From positions 1 to 64,000 of the forward strand of contig NZ_LHOX01000004.1 in the NCBI RefSeq assembly GCF_001297065.1: 64,000 nucleotides of DNA, given 5' to 3'. Position numbers and translations under genes: made by a program. The first letter of the stretch is position 1. Each line of letters opens with the position of its first letter. A model generated the notes under the pieces. It ran no database searches, had not been told where the DNA came from, and saw nothing but the letters and a program-made list of their open reading frames with translations. This stretch comes from Enterococcus sp. RIT-PI-f (GTDB lineage Bacteria; Bacillota; Bacilli; Lactobacillales; Enterococcaceae). Positions 16,443-25,037 of this stretch are shown here, one piece after another.

Positions 16443-18314
16443 ATGAAGATACCTCAAGCAGCAGAATTTGAACAAATCAAAGTACAAGTAAAAAAGAAAA
16501 TCATCAGTGATTACGGCAAAAACTTATTTTCATCTGAGGCACCGGCAGCTTCTTACACAACAGCAGTTAAGCGGATGGAGGAAACAAAGGAAGCCGTCAC
16601 GTTATTGGCAGCAGGCCTTGCCGTGCCATTTATGGGCATACAGCATGCGCAATCTGATACAGAAAAAATCGAAAAAGGTTTTATTTTGATGCCCCATGAA
16701 TTGGTGTCTTATGGCGACTTTTTACGATCTATGCCGAGAATCAAAACTTTCTTTGAAAAGCACCACGCTTTGGCACCGATTTTGACCGGATATAGTGATT
16801 CGTTGGCGGATTTTACGCTGATCACTGAGAAAATCAGCCAATCCATCCGTCATCAGCGCATTGATCCAGAGGCGAATCGGCATTTGCGCAAGATCGTTCG
16901 TCAAATTGATCAGATCGAAGCTGATTTAAAAAAAGTTTTTTTAAAGTTTTTATCACAAGGGAAGTACTTGCAAGACAATCGCATGATCAAGAAGAATGAT
17001 CGCTATACACTGCCGGTACGCGTAGAGTGGCAGCATCAATTCAAAGGGTCGATCATTGAACGATCCAACAAAGGTGGGACTGTCTTCATTGAGCCTGAGA
17101 CAGTTGCCCGATTAAATGATCGTTTGATTCTGGCAGAAGCGGAAAAAACAGCGATCGAGTATCAAATATTAGCTGAACTGACCGGCTTGATTGCTGAGGA
17201 ATTGCCGCTGATCCACCAAGGTTTAGACTGCTTAGCTGTGCTCGATGTGATTTTTGCCAAGGGCAAATTTTGCCGAGACATCAATGGGTTGCCCTTGACG
17301 CTCAACCAGAAGGAAGAACTAATCTTGGATCAGGTCAAGCATCCTTTGCTTGGCGATGAAGCAGTTCCTCTAGATTTGTCTTTAGGGATCCATACACGCT
17401 GTATGGTGATCACAGGACCAAATGCAGGAGGCAAAACAGTTGTTTTAAAAACGGTTGCCTTGGTCTGTGCCATGGCACATCATGGGTTGTTTCCTAACCA
17501 TCATGGCCAGAGTAGCGTTCCGTTTTTTAAAAGTCTTTCGATGGATATCGGTGACCAGCAAAGTTTGGCGAATGCCTTAAGTACATTTTCAGGCCATATG
17601 GCTAATATTGCCGGTATTTTAGCTGAAAATCAGCGCAATTCTATTGTGTTATTGGATGAGATCGGTAGTGGCACGGAACCAAATGAAGGTGCCGCCCTCG
17701 CGATCGCGATCATGGATGCCATCTATCGTTCCGGGGCATTGCTGATCGCCACGACGCATTATGGTGAAATCAAGCAGTTTGCAGTGGATCATCCTGACTT
17801 CCAAACGGCTGCTATGGCTTTTGATCCCCAGACATTGGCACCTAAGTATCGTCTATTGGTCAATCAGGTAGGCGAAAGCAATGCTTTTTGGATCGCTGAG
17901 AAAATGCAGATTCCCAAACCAATCGTTGCCAAAGCAATCACTTATTTGTCGAGCAAAGCGTACCCTTTGCAAAAAAATGTGTTTGCACCGCTTCCTGAGC
18001 ATACACATTTATCTGAACATCCCCAGTTACTGACCAAGGGTGATCAAGTGCTAGCAGGAGATCGAGGACAAAAGGGGATATTTTATCAGTATGCGGACAA
18101 CGGTCAGGCCAAAGTATGGATCGATGAGGAGATGGCCATGGTTGCGGTGAAAAGGATTCGCTTGCTGATCAAACAAACGGAATTGTATCCAGCAGGGTAT
18201 GATCTTGATCAATTATTTATAGATCATCGCACGTATAAGTTCAATAAAGATTTGTCCCGCGGATCCAAAAAAGCGTATAAACAACTAAAGAAACAAGGGA
18301 AACAGAAATCTTAA
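16443..18314 (+). CDS. MutS-family ATPase, MutS2-like without Smr domain
   Basis: The 623-residue protein has MutS core and clamp regions (about 1-290) and a C-terminal ABC-type ATPase with Walker A (GPNAGGKT, about residue 325), Walker B (SIVLLDEIGSGTEP) and the TTHYGEIK switch. It lacks the N-terminal mismatch-reading domains of MutS and, at 623 residues, also the Smr nuclease domain that ends MutS2 (usually near 780). The tail after about 520 has a KOW-like stretch and a Lys-rich end. It probably acts on branched DNA or stalled ribosomes as suggested for MutS2 relatives; the exact role is open. The ATG follows AGAAAGGA. Confidence 0.87.
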   Translation: MKIPQAAEFEQIKVQVKKKIISDYGKNLFSSEAPAASYTTAVKRMEETKEAVTLLAAGLAVPFMGIQHAQSDTEKIEKGFILMPHELVSYGDFLRSMPRIKTFFEKHHALAPILTGYSDSLADFTLITEKISQSIRHQRIDPEANRHLRKIVRQIDQIEADLKKVFLKFLSQGKYLQDNRMIKKNDRYTLPVRVEWQHQFKGSIIERSNKGGTVFIEPETVARLNDRLILAEAEKTAIEYQILAELTGLIAEELPLIHQGLDCLAVLDVIFAKGKFCRDINGLPLTLNQKEELILDQVKHPLLGDEAVPLDLSLGIHTRCMVITGPNAGGKTVVLKTVALVCAMAHHGLFPNHHGQSSVPFFKSLSMDIGDQQSLANALSTFSGHMANIAGILAENQRNSIVLLDEIGSGTEPNEGAALAIAIMDAIYRSGALLIATTHYGEIKQFAVDHPDFQTAAMAFDPQTLAPKYRLLVNQVGESNAFWIAEKMQIPKPIVAKAITYLSSKAYPLQKNVFAPLPEHTHLSEHPQLLTKGDQVLAGDRGQKGIFYQYADNGQAKVWIDEEMAMVAVKRIRLLIKQTELYPAGYDLDQLFIDHRTYKFNKDLSRGSKKAYKQLKKQGKQKS

Positions 18315-18361
18315 GCGTATAAAGGCGAACACTCTTAGGAAAGATGTATGCCATTAAGGAG

Positions 18362-18405
18362 AAAGATCGTTGTTCAGATAATGTCTGAACAACGATCTTT
18401 TTTTA
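18362..18405 (+). terminator. Rho-independent terminator
   Basis: A 17-bp perfect stem, AAAGATCGTTGTTCAGA (18362-18378) with its complement at 18384-18400, around a 5-nt loop, is followed by a T run. It ends the MutS-like transcript, so the M-box below starts a new one. Confidence 0.93.
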
Positions 18406-18540
18406 TTACGAAAGTTATTTATTTTTATATAAGACGTTTAAAAGACCAAAAGAGTAAAATTCAGAAAGTGATTGAATATCTTCAAAACGATGGATATAAT
18501 TAAGAAATAGTAAAGAATATCCTTTATTATTTGGCGGCTA

Positions 18541-18569
18541 TTGTCAAAGCGGTCGAAGAAAGGTAACAT
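18541..18569 (+). promoter_or_regulatory. Probable promoter of the M-box transcript
   Basis: TTGTCA (18541-18546) and TAACAT (18564-18569) with a 17-bp spacer lie about 25 bp before the riboswitch. The stretch 18406-18540 is AT-rich and holds no gene that I can support. Confidence 0.5.
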
Positions 18570-18594
18570 TTTACTGGATATAAAATAACAATAA

Positions 18595-18757
18595 ACCTTG
18601 TTAGGTGAGGCTCCTATACAAACATAGGCTATTGCGCAGAAACGTCGAAAGACGCCAATGTGTAAAACAGGAATTGTCGGATTAAGGCTTTTCATAAAAT
18701 AGCTAAGCAAGTTGATTTGCTTTACGTTGTATAGTGCTAAAACTCGGACGATGAGAT
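18595..18757 (+). promoter_or_regulatory. M-box (ykoK) magnesium riboswitch
   Basis: The conserved blocks of the M-box appear in order: GTTAGGTGAGGCTCC (18599-18613), GCGCAGAAACGTC with AAAGACGCCAATG (18634-18660), ACAGGAAT (18667-18674), TAAGG, AGCTAAG, and the 3' block TATAGTGCTAAAACTC (18730-18745) followed by GACGATGAG. P1 can form between CTTGTT (18597-18602) and GATGAG (18750-18755). M-box RNAs bind Mg2+ and stop transcription when Mg2+ is plentiful. It is followed directly by a terminator and then by two SEDS genes, not by a Mg2+ transporter gene. Confidence 0.93.
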
Positions 18758-18759
18758 TG

Positions 18760-18799
18760 AAAAAAGTCTAACGTCCTAAGGGAAGTTAGACTTTTTTCT
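18760..18799 (+). terminator. Riboswitch-controlled terminator
   Basis: AAAAAAGTCTAAC (18760-18772) pairs with GTTAGACTTTTTT (18785-18797). It starts 3 nt behind the aptamer. CGTCC (18772-18776) in the loop side can also pair with GGACG (18746-18750) at the aptamer's 3' end, a plausible antiterminator that would exclude P1. High Mg2+ should favour termination. Confidence 0.85.
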
Positions 18800-18863
18800 T
18801 AGGCTGCACGTTAGATAGATGACCGTCTGAACACCGACTCTAAGGCAAAGAGGAGTGGATCGA

Positions 18864-20015
18864 ATGAAAACGAAAAAGACGGATTGGCTCATGGTCCTAT
18901 CGTATATTTTATTAAGTACGATTGGGCTTTTGATGATTTACAGCGCAAGTTCATTTCGCCTGCTGACGATTGGGGCGCAACCTTCTGCATTGTTCAAACG
19001 GCAGTTGATTTTTTTGGTATTAAGCTGGGGGCTGATTCTTTTGCTGCAGCGGGTGCGCGTTCAAGTGTTGCTAGGGCGTTCTTTGGCTGTAGGTTTGATT
19101 GGATTTGGCGTATTGACGCTTTTATTGGCTCATGTTCCGTTTTTTGGCGTGACTGTTAATGGGGCCCAAAGATGGGTAGCAATCGCTGGGCTGCAATTCC
19201 AGCCTTCTGAGATCGTCAATGTGGGCATGATTTTGTACCTGGCGCACTTTTTTAAGGCGCCAAAGGCTTCGTTGCAAGAGATGAAGAAACCATTTGTGCT
19301 GCTTCTGGTATGCTGCTTGCTGATACTCTTTCAACCAAAAGTGGCTGGGGTTTTTATCTTGTTGTTTTTGGCTTTTATGATGATCACAACTGTTCAAGTC
19401 CCAGTCAAGGTCACGGCGCTGTTATTTGGTGGTTTAGTCCTGATGGTGGTATGCGTAGGGGGGCTGATTCTGCTTCTAGGTCAGCATGATTTGTTGCCAA
19501 CGATGTTTGCACATGTCTATAATCGGATTCGCTTGGTCGGGAATCCTTTTTCTGATCCATATGGCCAAGGGTTTCAGATGATCCATTCTTATTACGCCTT
19601 GTTCAATGGTGGTTTAAGCGGATTGGGTTTAGGCAATAGTATTACGAAAAAAGGGTTCTTGCCGGTAGCTGAAACGGACTTTATTTTCTCTGTTCTGGTA
19701 GAAGAAATGGGCTTGATTTTCGGTATCTTTGTGATTGGCTTATTGTTTACGATCATTATGCGCTTGTTCATGCGTAGTGCCGCATGCCAGGATAACCAGA
19801 TTGGGCTGATTTTGCTCGGTACAGCGACTTTATTGTTGATGCAAACCAGTATTAATATTGCCAGTATCCTCGGCCTGATGCCGATGACTGGTGTGCCGCT
19901 GCCATTCATCAGTTATGGTGGATCCAGTTATTTTATCTTATCTTTTGCCTTCGGGTTATGTATAAAATTGGCGAGAGAGGAAGTGGAACAATATGCGATT
20001 GTACAAACAGCGTGA
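18864..20015 (+). CDS. SEDS peptidoglycan glycosyltransferase (FtsW/RodA family), first copy
   Basis: The 383-residue membrane protein has about ten hydrophobic segments and SEDS signatures: GAQRWVAIAGLQFQPSEIV in the first half, TDFIFSVLVEEMG with the conserved catalytic Asp region in the large outer loop, and the C-terminal GVPLPFISYGGSSYF. SEDS proteins polymerise lipid II, usually with a class B PBP. The GGSS ending and lack of strong FtsW/RodA distinction leave the subtype open. ATG 18864 lies 8 nt behind AGGAG. It is the first gene behind the M-box terminator and overlaps the second SEDS gene by 23 nt. Confidence 0.9.
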   Translation: MKTKKTDWLMVLSYILLSTIGLLMIYSASSFRLLTIGAQPSALFKRQLIFLVLSWGLILLLQRVRVQVLLGRSLAVGLIGFGVLTLLLAHVPFFGVTVNGAQRWVAIAGLQFQPSEIVNVGMILYLAHFFKAPKASLQEMKKPFVLLLVCCLLILFQPKVAGVFILLFLAFMMITTVQVPVKVTALLFGGLVLMVVCVGGLILLLGQHDLLPTMFAHVYNRIRLVGNPFSDPYGQGFQMIHSYYALFNGGLSGLGLGNSITKKGFLPVAETDFIFSVLVEEMGLIFGIFVIGLLFTIIMRLFMRSAACQDNQIGLILLGTATLLLMQTSINIASILGLMPMTGVPLPFISYGGSSYFILSFAFGLCIKLAREEVEQYAIVQTA

Positions 20016-21180
20016 AATCAATTATGCCTTGTTATTACCGATTTTTTTATTGTATCTACTGAGTATTTGGGTCCAATATCAGGCGGCAGTGATGGATGGC
20101 CGCGAACCAGGTTCCGTGATGCTGCGGCAGATTATATTTTGTGTGTTGTCGGTCCTTGTATTAGGGGCGGCTAGTTTATTAAAAACATCGTTTCTATTGC
20201 GTTATTCTGGCATCTGGTATGTCCTATCTCTTGGACTGATGGCATCGCTGCACTGGTTATATGATCCCTTCATGTTTGCTGAAACACATACAAAGCGTTG
20301 GTTGCGGATCGGCAGCTTTACGATCCAACCTTCTGAATTGATGAAAATCGCCTTTGTTTTATTTATGGTCTATTTGACCTTACGCTATGAAAAACGCAAA
20401 ACAATGCGCACGATCCAAACCGATATGATGTATGTCGGCAGCATTTTGTTATATAGTGTACCGACATTTTTGCTGATGTATATGCAGCGAGATTTTGGGA
20501 CCAGCCTGGTTTTCGTTGTGATGCTGGGGGCATTATTTGTCATTTCCGGTGTTCATTGGAAAATATTGACGGTGATCGCTAGTCTTGCTGTTTTAGTTGG
20601 CGGTGTTTTGCTGTTGTTGGTATTTACAGAATGGGGCAATCGGCTACTATTCCAATTGACCTTTTCCCAGTATCAGCTGGACAGAGTCAAAGCATGGGTC
20701 GATCCTTTTGCCTATCAAGATTCGATTGCTTTCCAGCAAGTGCGTAGTATGTTGGCCATTGGTTCTGGTGGATTGTTAGGGGCAAGTCCAGAGCATGTGA
20801 CTGTGTATGTGCCAGTCCGGGAATCTGATATGGTCTTTACTGTCATTGGAGAAACCTTTGGCTTTTTAGGCAGCACTTTGGTGATTTTTTTGTATTTCTA
20901 TTTGATTTATCAAGTGATTTTCGCCGCGTTATCTACGAACAACAAAGCTTCAGTCTATATTGCAATCACCTTTATTTTTGGTTTAGTCTTTCAGATTTTC
21001 GAAAATATCGGTGCAGCGATTGGATTATTGCCATTGACGGGTATCCCATTGCCGTTTCTGAGTCAAGGAGGCACCTCTTTACTGGCAATCAGCATGGCGA
21101 TGGGCATCATTTTGGGCTTGAACAAAGCGCCTTTACTGGCAATCGATTCAAGACAGGATTCGGAAATGAGGTTTGAGTGA
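19993..21180 (+). CDS. SEDS peptidoglycan glycosyltransferase (RodA-like), second copy
   Basis: The 395-residue membrane protein shows the SEDS motifs KRWLRIGSFTIQPSELMKIAF, RESDMVFTVIGETFGF (catalytic Asp region) and LPLTGIPLPFLSQGGTSLL; the last is typical of RodA in streptococci and enterococci. It starts inside the first SEDS gene (AGAGGAAG upstream of ATG 19993) and overlaps the PAP2 gene start. Two adjacent, differently diverged SEDS proteins suggest separate partners or modes of wall growth. Confidence 0.9.
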   Translation: MRLYKQREINYALLLPIFLLYLLSIWVQYQAAVMDGREPGSVMLRQIIFCVLSVLVLGAASLLKTSFLLRYSGIWYVLSLGLMASLHWLYDPFMFAETHTKRWLRIGSFTIQPSELMKIAFVLFMVYLTLRYEKRKTMRTIQTDMMYVGSILLYSVPTFLLMYMQRDFGTSLVFVVMLGALFVISGVHWKILTVIASLAVLVGGVLLLLVFTEWGNRLLFQLTFSQYQLDRVKAWVDPFAYQDSIAFQQVRSMLAIGSGGLLGASPEHVTVYVPVRESDMVFTVIGETFGFLGSTLVIFLYFYLIYQVIFAALSTNNKASVYIAITFIFGLVFQIFENIGAAIGLLPLTGIPLPFLSQGGTSLLAISMAMGIILGLNKAPLLAIDSRQDSEMRFE

Positions 21181-21851
21181 GTATGCATCAAAAGCGATAT
21201 CTGATTTGTAGTGCTGTTCTTGCCGTTCTTTTCTTGTTATTGTCGCTACTCGTCTGGTTGCGTCCAGCTATGTTGTCAACGATTGACCATTTGTTCAGTC
21301 AATGGCCATTGCATCGTTCAGAACAATTAGATACTTTTTTTGGCGCAATTGCAGCAACGGCCACCATCATACCTATCACAGCTGCTCTTTTACTTTTAAG
21401 CATCGGTTTATGCTGGCGTCGTTCGTGGACATTGATGATTTGGCTCTGGGGGAACTTGATTCTGATCAGCGGCTTGGGCAAAGGGATCAAATCAATGATC
21501 GCCCGTCCAAGACCTTCATTTGCCGGTCATGCAGAACGGGCATCGTTCAGCTTTCCTAGCGGCCATACCTTATTGGCGGTTACCTTCGTTCTGACTTGTA
21601 TCGTCATCTTCCCTTATCTGATGGCTTCTGTGTCTTCCAGGTGTCAATCGCTTATAAAGAAGTGGGTGATGGCCGGTGGTATGGTCTATATTTTGCTGGT
21701 GATGATGACGCGCGTGTATTTTGGTGTGCACTATCCCAGTGATCTGCTGGCTAGTCTTTGTTTGAGCGGAGCAGTCAGCAGCTTGACATATGGTGTGTTT
21801 GTCCACTTCAGTGAATCGGATAGAGCAGTGGCAAGCAACCAGATCAAATGA
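21177..21851 (+). CDS. PAP2-family membrane phosphatase
   Basis: The 224-residue membrane protein has the three PAP2 motifs: KSMIARPRP, FPSGHT and TRVYFGVHYPSD. The family includes undecaprenyl-diphosphate phosphatases of the BcrC type, which recycle the lipid carrier used for lipid II, a role that fits the two SEDS genes it follows; other lipid phosphates are possible. Start GTG 21177 overlaps the preceding TGA (GTGA); ATG 21183 is the alternative. The whole three-gene unit is behind the M-box. Confidence 0.87.
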   Translation: MSMHQKRYLICSAVLAVLFLLLSLLVWLRPAMLSTIDHLFSQWPLHRSEQLDTFFGAIAATATIIPITAALLLLSIGLCWRRSWTLMIWLWGNLILISGLGKGIKSMIARPRPSFAGHAERASFSFPSGHTLLAVTFVLTCIVIFPYLMASVSSRCQSLIKKWVMAGGMVYILLVMMTRVYFGVHYPSDLLASLCLSGAVSSLTYGVFVHFSESDRAVASNQIK

Positions 21852-21889
21852 CCACTTGATAATAAATGTCCTTTATTCAGCTGAAAACG

Positions 21890-21918
21890 TTGACAGGTGT
21901 GTTTCGCCACGATACCAT
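21890..21918 (+). promoter_or_regulatory. Probable promoter
   Basis: TTGACA (21890-21895) and TACCAT (21913-21918) with a 17-bp spacer lie before the GNAT gene, which suggests that this gene is transcribed apart from the cell-wall unit. Confidence 0.55.
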
Positions 21919-21975
21919 GAATAAAATGAGCCAAATAAGGCATGATGTATTTGGCAGAGGTGAGGAGTGGCTGTG

Positions 21976-22380
21976 ATGATCGTATTTCAGGAAGGTGTCC
22001 CTCACGATGAGGCACAAATTTTGACATTATATCAAGAAGTTGGTTGGACACTGTATACCCGAAAGCCTGAGAAATTGCTGGCGGGTTTGCCGCGTTCTGA
22101 TGTGCTGGCAGCGTATGATCAAGAGCGCTTAGTCGGTTTGATCAGAGCTGTAACAGATGGAGAAACGATCTTGTATATCCAGGATCTATTGGTTTTGCCG
22201 AATTATCAACGGCAAAATATCGGCCGAACGTTATTAGAAAAGATGATTGCCGCTTTTCCAGATGTACGGCAAAAGATCCTTTTGACAGATGACCAGATAC
22301 AATCTATGTCATTTTATGAAGCATGCGGCTTTCAACAAGTGGGCAAAACAGGTGGTGTAGCGTACGGCTTTTCTTCATGA
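21976..22380 (+). CDS. GNAT-family N-acetyltransferase
   Basis: This 134-residue single-domain protein has the GNAT acetyl-CoA-binding motif (YIQDLLVLPNYQRQNIGRTLLEKM, about 70-95, with the Q/R-x-x-G-x-G/A loop as QNIGRT) and a C-terminal SFYEACGFQQVG segment. It resembles YhdJ/YjdJ-type acetyltransferases; the substrate is unknown. ATG 21976 is placed 8 nt behind TGAGGAG. Confidence 0.87.
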   Translation: MIVFQEGVPHDEAQILTLYQEVGWTLYTRKPEKLLAGLPRSDVLAAYDQERLVGLIRAVTDGETILYIQDLLVLPNYQRQNIGRTLLEKMIAAFPDVRQKILLTDDQIQSMSFYEACGFQQVGKTGGVAYGFSS

Positions 22381-22436
22381 GAGGAAGATCAGATACACGC
22401 TGGCAATGGCTAAAAAAAAGGAGAAGGTGTGAATAG

Positions 22437-22862
22437 ATGGGGAAATGGCTGCTGTTGTTTATCGCTTTATTTGTTGGTCTTGGGGCTTGTGCTGGGGGAA
22501 TGATTGCATGGCTGAGTTGGCAGCCACTGGAAAATGGTGACACATACATGGGTCTGTCACAAACCATACTGCGGCATACGCCTTTTTCTACTTTTTTGGT
22601 TCCTGGCATTTTTTTGTTTTTGGTATTGGGCCTAGGAAATTTAAGTGCGGCGTTGTTGATGGTACGGAAAAAAGATAACTATCTAAGCATGTGTATGGGT
22701 GGCTGCTTGGTTGCTTGGATTCTCATTCAAGTGGGGATGTTGCGGGGCGGAAATGGGCTGCATGTCTTCTTCTTGCTGATTGGTTTCTTACAATTTGGAC
22801 TGAGCAGACATATCATTCGTGTGGATCACCAACACATTCCTTTTTCCGCACATCAAAATTAA
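22437..22862 (+). CDS. Small membrane protein of unknown function
   Basis: The 141-residue protein has four predicted membrane helices (about 5-27, 55-75, 85-100, 105-122) and a short polar tail. I do not recognise a family motif. AAGGAG lies 12 nt before the ATG. It sits 57 bp behind the GNAT gene and may share its transcript. Confidence 0.7.
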   Translation: MGKWLLLFIALFVGLGACAGGMIAWLSWQPLENGDTYMGLSQTILRHTPFSTFLVPGIFLFLVLGLGNLSAALLMVRKKDNYLSMCMGGCLVAWILIQVGMLRGGNGLHVFFLLIGFLQFGLSRHIIRVDHQHIPFSAHQN

Positions 22863-22922
22863 TCGGTAAATGCGTTTCATTTAAATATATCAATCATTTA
22901 AAGCAATTTGGAGGAAAATCAT

Positions 22923-24017
22923 TTGAAGTTTTTACAAAAGTCAAAAATTTTTGCCAGTTTGGTGATCATTTGTTTGGTGGGATTGGCAATCTGGATCTTT
23001 TCTAATATTTTATTCGTTTTCAGGCCGCTTGAGGCTGTTTTCTCAAGTGTCTTTCTGCCAGTCTTGATTTCGATTTTTATTTTCTATATCTTTTTGCCGT
23101 TTTTTAATTGGATCTATCGTGTGACCAAGAAAAAACAAGTGGCCTTGCTTTCGACTTTGCTGCTGATCGTATTTGCAGCTTATTTGATCATACAAGTCAT
23201 TGGGCCCGCTTTGGCAGCCGAGATGGGGCGCTTCATCAGTCAAGTGCCGATCATCATCAATTTGGTGATCGACAATATTGATCATTCTTATTTGCAAAAT
23301 ATATTTGAGCCATTGGTGGAATCTGTCAATTTTTCACAAATCGGCAATTTTGCGCTGCAATTTTTGACAGGGGCTACCAATAGTTTGACAAGCCTGATCT
23401 CGATCGTATCCCATTCGGCGATTATTTTGTTCACGATTCCGTTGCTATTGGTTTATATGTTCAAAGATGGGGACAGGCTGCCAACACTTCTTTCAGAGAA
23501 ATCACCCAAAAAGTATCGCGCTTTGATTTTGCAGTTGTGTGATGATTTCCATCAAGCGGCTTCAGCTTATATCGGCGGCAAATTGCTTGTATGTTCTTAT
23601 GTTGCTGTATCTAGTTATTTGGTTTTCTCTTTACTAGGCTTACAGAATGCCCTTTTATTGGGGCTGATTTGCGGGGTACTGGACATTATTCCTTACTTTG
23701 GTCCTTTTATTGGGGCTGCACCGGCATTCTTATTTGCACTCAGTCAAGATATCCAAACAAGTCTACTTCTGGTGCTTGGGATCACGATCATCCAGTTTGG
23801 TGAATCGTATTTGGTTTCTCCATTAGTGATGAATAAAGTGCTACATATCCATCCGATCATTGCTGTCTTTTTGTTGTTGATTGCTGGGAATCTGTTAGGA
23901 TTTGTAGGAATGATCGTTGCGTTGCCTGTCTATTCGATCGTTGTGGCCATGTGCGGCACATTTATACGATACTGGCAAGAACATCGCTTGTCGCATTCAG
24001 TCATTGATAAAGAATAG
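22923..24017 (+). CDS. AI-2E family (PerM/YdiK-type) membrane transporter
   Basis: The 364-residue protein has eight or so membrane segments and the AI-2E/PerM family pattern, including the region GLICGVLDIIPYFGPFIGAAPA near residue 255 and a long periplasm-side helical section about 80-150. Family members export AI-2, act as Na+(Li+)/H+ antiporters or are uncharacterised. Start TTG 22923 is 8 nt behind GGAGG, which fits better than any ATG. A terminator follows. Confidence 0.87.
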   Translation: MKFLQKSKIFASLVIICLVGLAIWIFSNILFVFRPLEAVFSSVFLPVLISIFIFYIFLPFFNWIYRVTKKKQVALLSTLLLIVFAAYLIIQVIGPALAAEMGRFISQVPIIINLVIDNIDHSYLQNIFEPLVESVNFSQIGNFALQFLTGATNSLTSLISIVSHSAIILFTIPLLLVYMFKDGDRLPTLLSEKSPKKYRALILQLCDDFHQAASAYIGGKLLVCSYVAVSSYLVFSLLGLQNALLLGLICGVLDIIPYFGPFIGAAPAFLFALSQDIQTSLLLVLGITIIQFGESYLVSPLVMNKVLHIHPIIAVFLLLIAGNLLGFVGMIVALPVYSIVVAMCGTFIRYWQEHRLSHSVIDKE

Positions 24018-24024
24018 CACGAAC

Positions 24025-24054
24025 AAACAGTTATCCCAGGATAACTGTTTTTTT
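24025..24054 (+). terminator. Rho-independent terminator
   Basis: AAACAGTTATCC (24025-24036) pairs with GGATAACTGTTT (24039-24050) and is followed by more T residues. Confidence 0.85.
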
Positions 24055-24149
24055 GATCATGCCCGCTGGCTTTTTCTTTGAATGATTGTCGTTTTGACCG
24101 GCATAACGTGCTATACTAGCGTCACAGTAATTCTTGAGGGGTGGGTAAA

Positions 24150-24986
24150 ATGAAGGTATTATGGAATCAAGATATTGTTGAACGGGAACAGGTGAAGATA
24201 GATATAGAAGACCGCGGCTATCAATATGGTGATGGCATCTATGAAGTGATCCGAGTCTACGATGGTCAATGCTACATGCTAACTGAACATCTGGAGCGAT
24301 TGACAAGGAGTGCGCAGAAAATCAAATTGTCATTGCCCTATGACGCATCACAGATTGCCCTTGATCTGCAACGGCTGCTGGCTGCTGAAGGCATCGACGA
24401 TGGAGAAATCTATCTGCAGATCACAAGAGGCATCGCCTCACCGCGAAACCATTTATTTCCTGCTGCTGGATCCGTCCAGCCGGTTTTGACAGCCAATGTG
24501 ATCCCTTTTGAACGTCCTGCAGCGATGCAGCAAAAGGGTCTGACTGCGACGGTCATCCCTGACCAGCGTTGGCTGCATTGCGACATCAAGTCATTAAGTT
24601 TGTTAGGCAACTTGCTGTCATTGGACGAAGCCGTTGAAAAAGGATTTGACGATGCCTTGCTGCAAAGAGATGGTTTCTTTACCGAAGCCTCGGCATCCAA
24701 TTTGTGGTTTGTGTTAGATGGGACGTTGTACACGCATCCTGATGGCCCTTTGGTCTTGCCAGGTATCACCAAAATCAAAGTCCGAGAATTGTGTCGAGAA
24801 TTAGGGCTTTCATTAAAAGAAGAAGCTGTACCGGTTGCTCGCTTAGGGGAATTCCAAGAATGCTTCTTGACCAATTCTGTATGGGAGATCGTCCCTGTCG
24901 TGTCAGTTGACGGACAGTTGATCGGACATGGCGAAAGAGGAGCTATCACGACCTTGTTGCAGCAAGCATACATTTCAGCCATTTAG
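24150..24986 (+). CDS. dat: D-amino-acid (D-alanine) aminotransferase
   Basis: This 278-residue class IV PLP enzyme has the Dat motifs: DRGYQYGDGIYEV (21-33), the PLP lysine Lys147 in CDIKSLSLLGN, EASASNLWFV and LPGITK. It makes D-alanine/D-glutamate from 2-oxo acids and so feeds peptidoglycan synthesis. ATG 24150 is behind GAGGGGTG. It is a single-gene unit with a terminator on each side. Confidence 0.93.
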   Translation: MKVLWNQDIVEREQVKIDIEDRGYQYGDGIYEVIRVYDGQCYMLTEHLERLTRSAQKIKLSLPYDASQIALDLQRLLAAEGIDDGEIYLQITRGIASPRNHLFPAAGSVQPVLTANVIPFERPAAMQQKGLTATVIPDQRWLHCDIKSLSLLGNLLSLDEAVEKGFDDALLQRDGFFTEASASNLWFVLDGTLYTHPDGPLVLPGITKIKVRELCRELGLSLKEEAVPVARLGEFQECFLTNSVWEIVPVVSVDGQLIGHGERGAITTLLQQAYISAI

Positions 24987-24991
24987 CGATC

Positions 24992-25035
24992 AAAAAAAGC
25001 TTAGCCAGATTCATCGAATCTAGACTAGGCTTTTT
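24992..25035 (+). terminator. Rho-independent terminator, probably bidirectional
   Basis: A long imperfect stem runs from AAAAAGC through CAGATTC, loop ATC, GAATCT and GGCTTTTT. It lies between dat and the convergent minus-strand genes and could serve both. Confidence 0.75.
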
Positions 25036-25037
25036 GT

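Noticed and set aside
16150-16446. 98-codon open frame before the MutS-like gene
   Set aside because: It lies over the promoter and the stems of the candidate RNA, begins within the ahpF terminator, has no RBS and has an odd composition rich in Cys and Lys.
18438-18710. 90-codon minus-strand frame
   Set aside because: It runs across the M-box aptamer on the wrong strand and has no RBS; the conserved riboswitch explains the sequence.
24410-24982. 190-codon minus-strand frame inside dat
   Set aside because: Shadow of the dat gene on the other strand, without RBS or family motif; dat has all its catalytic residues.
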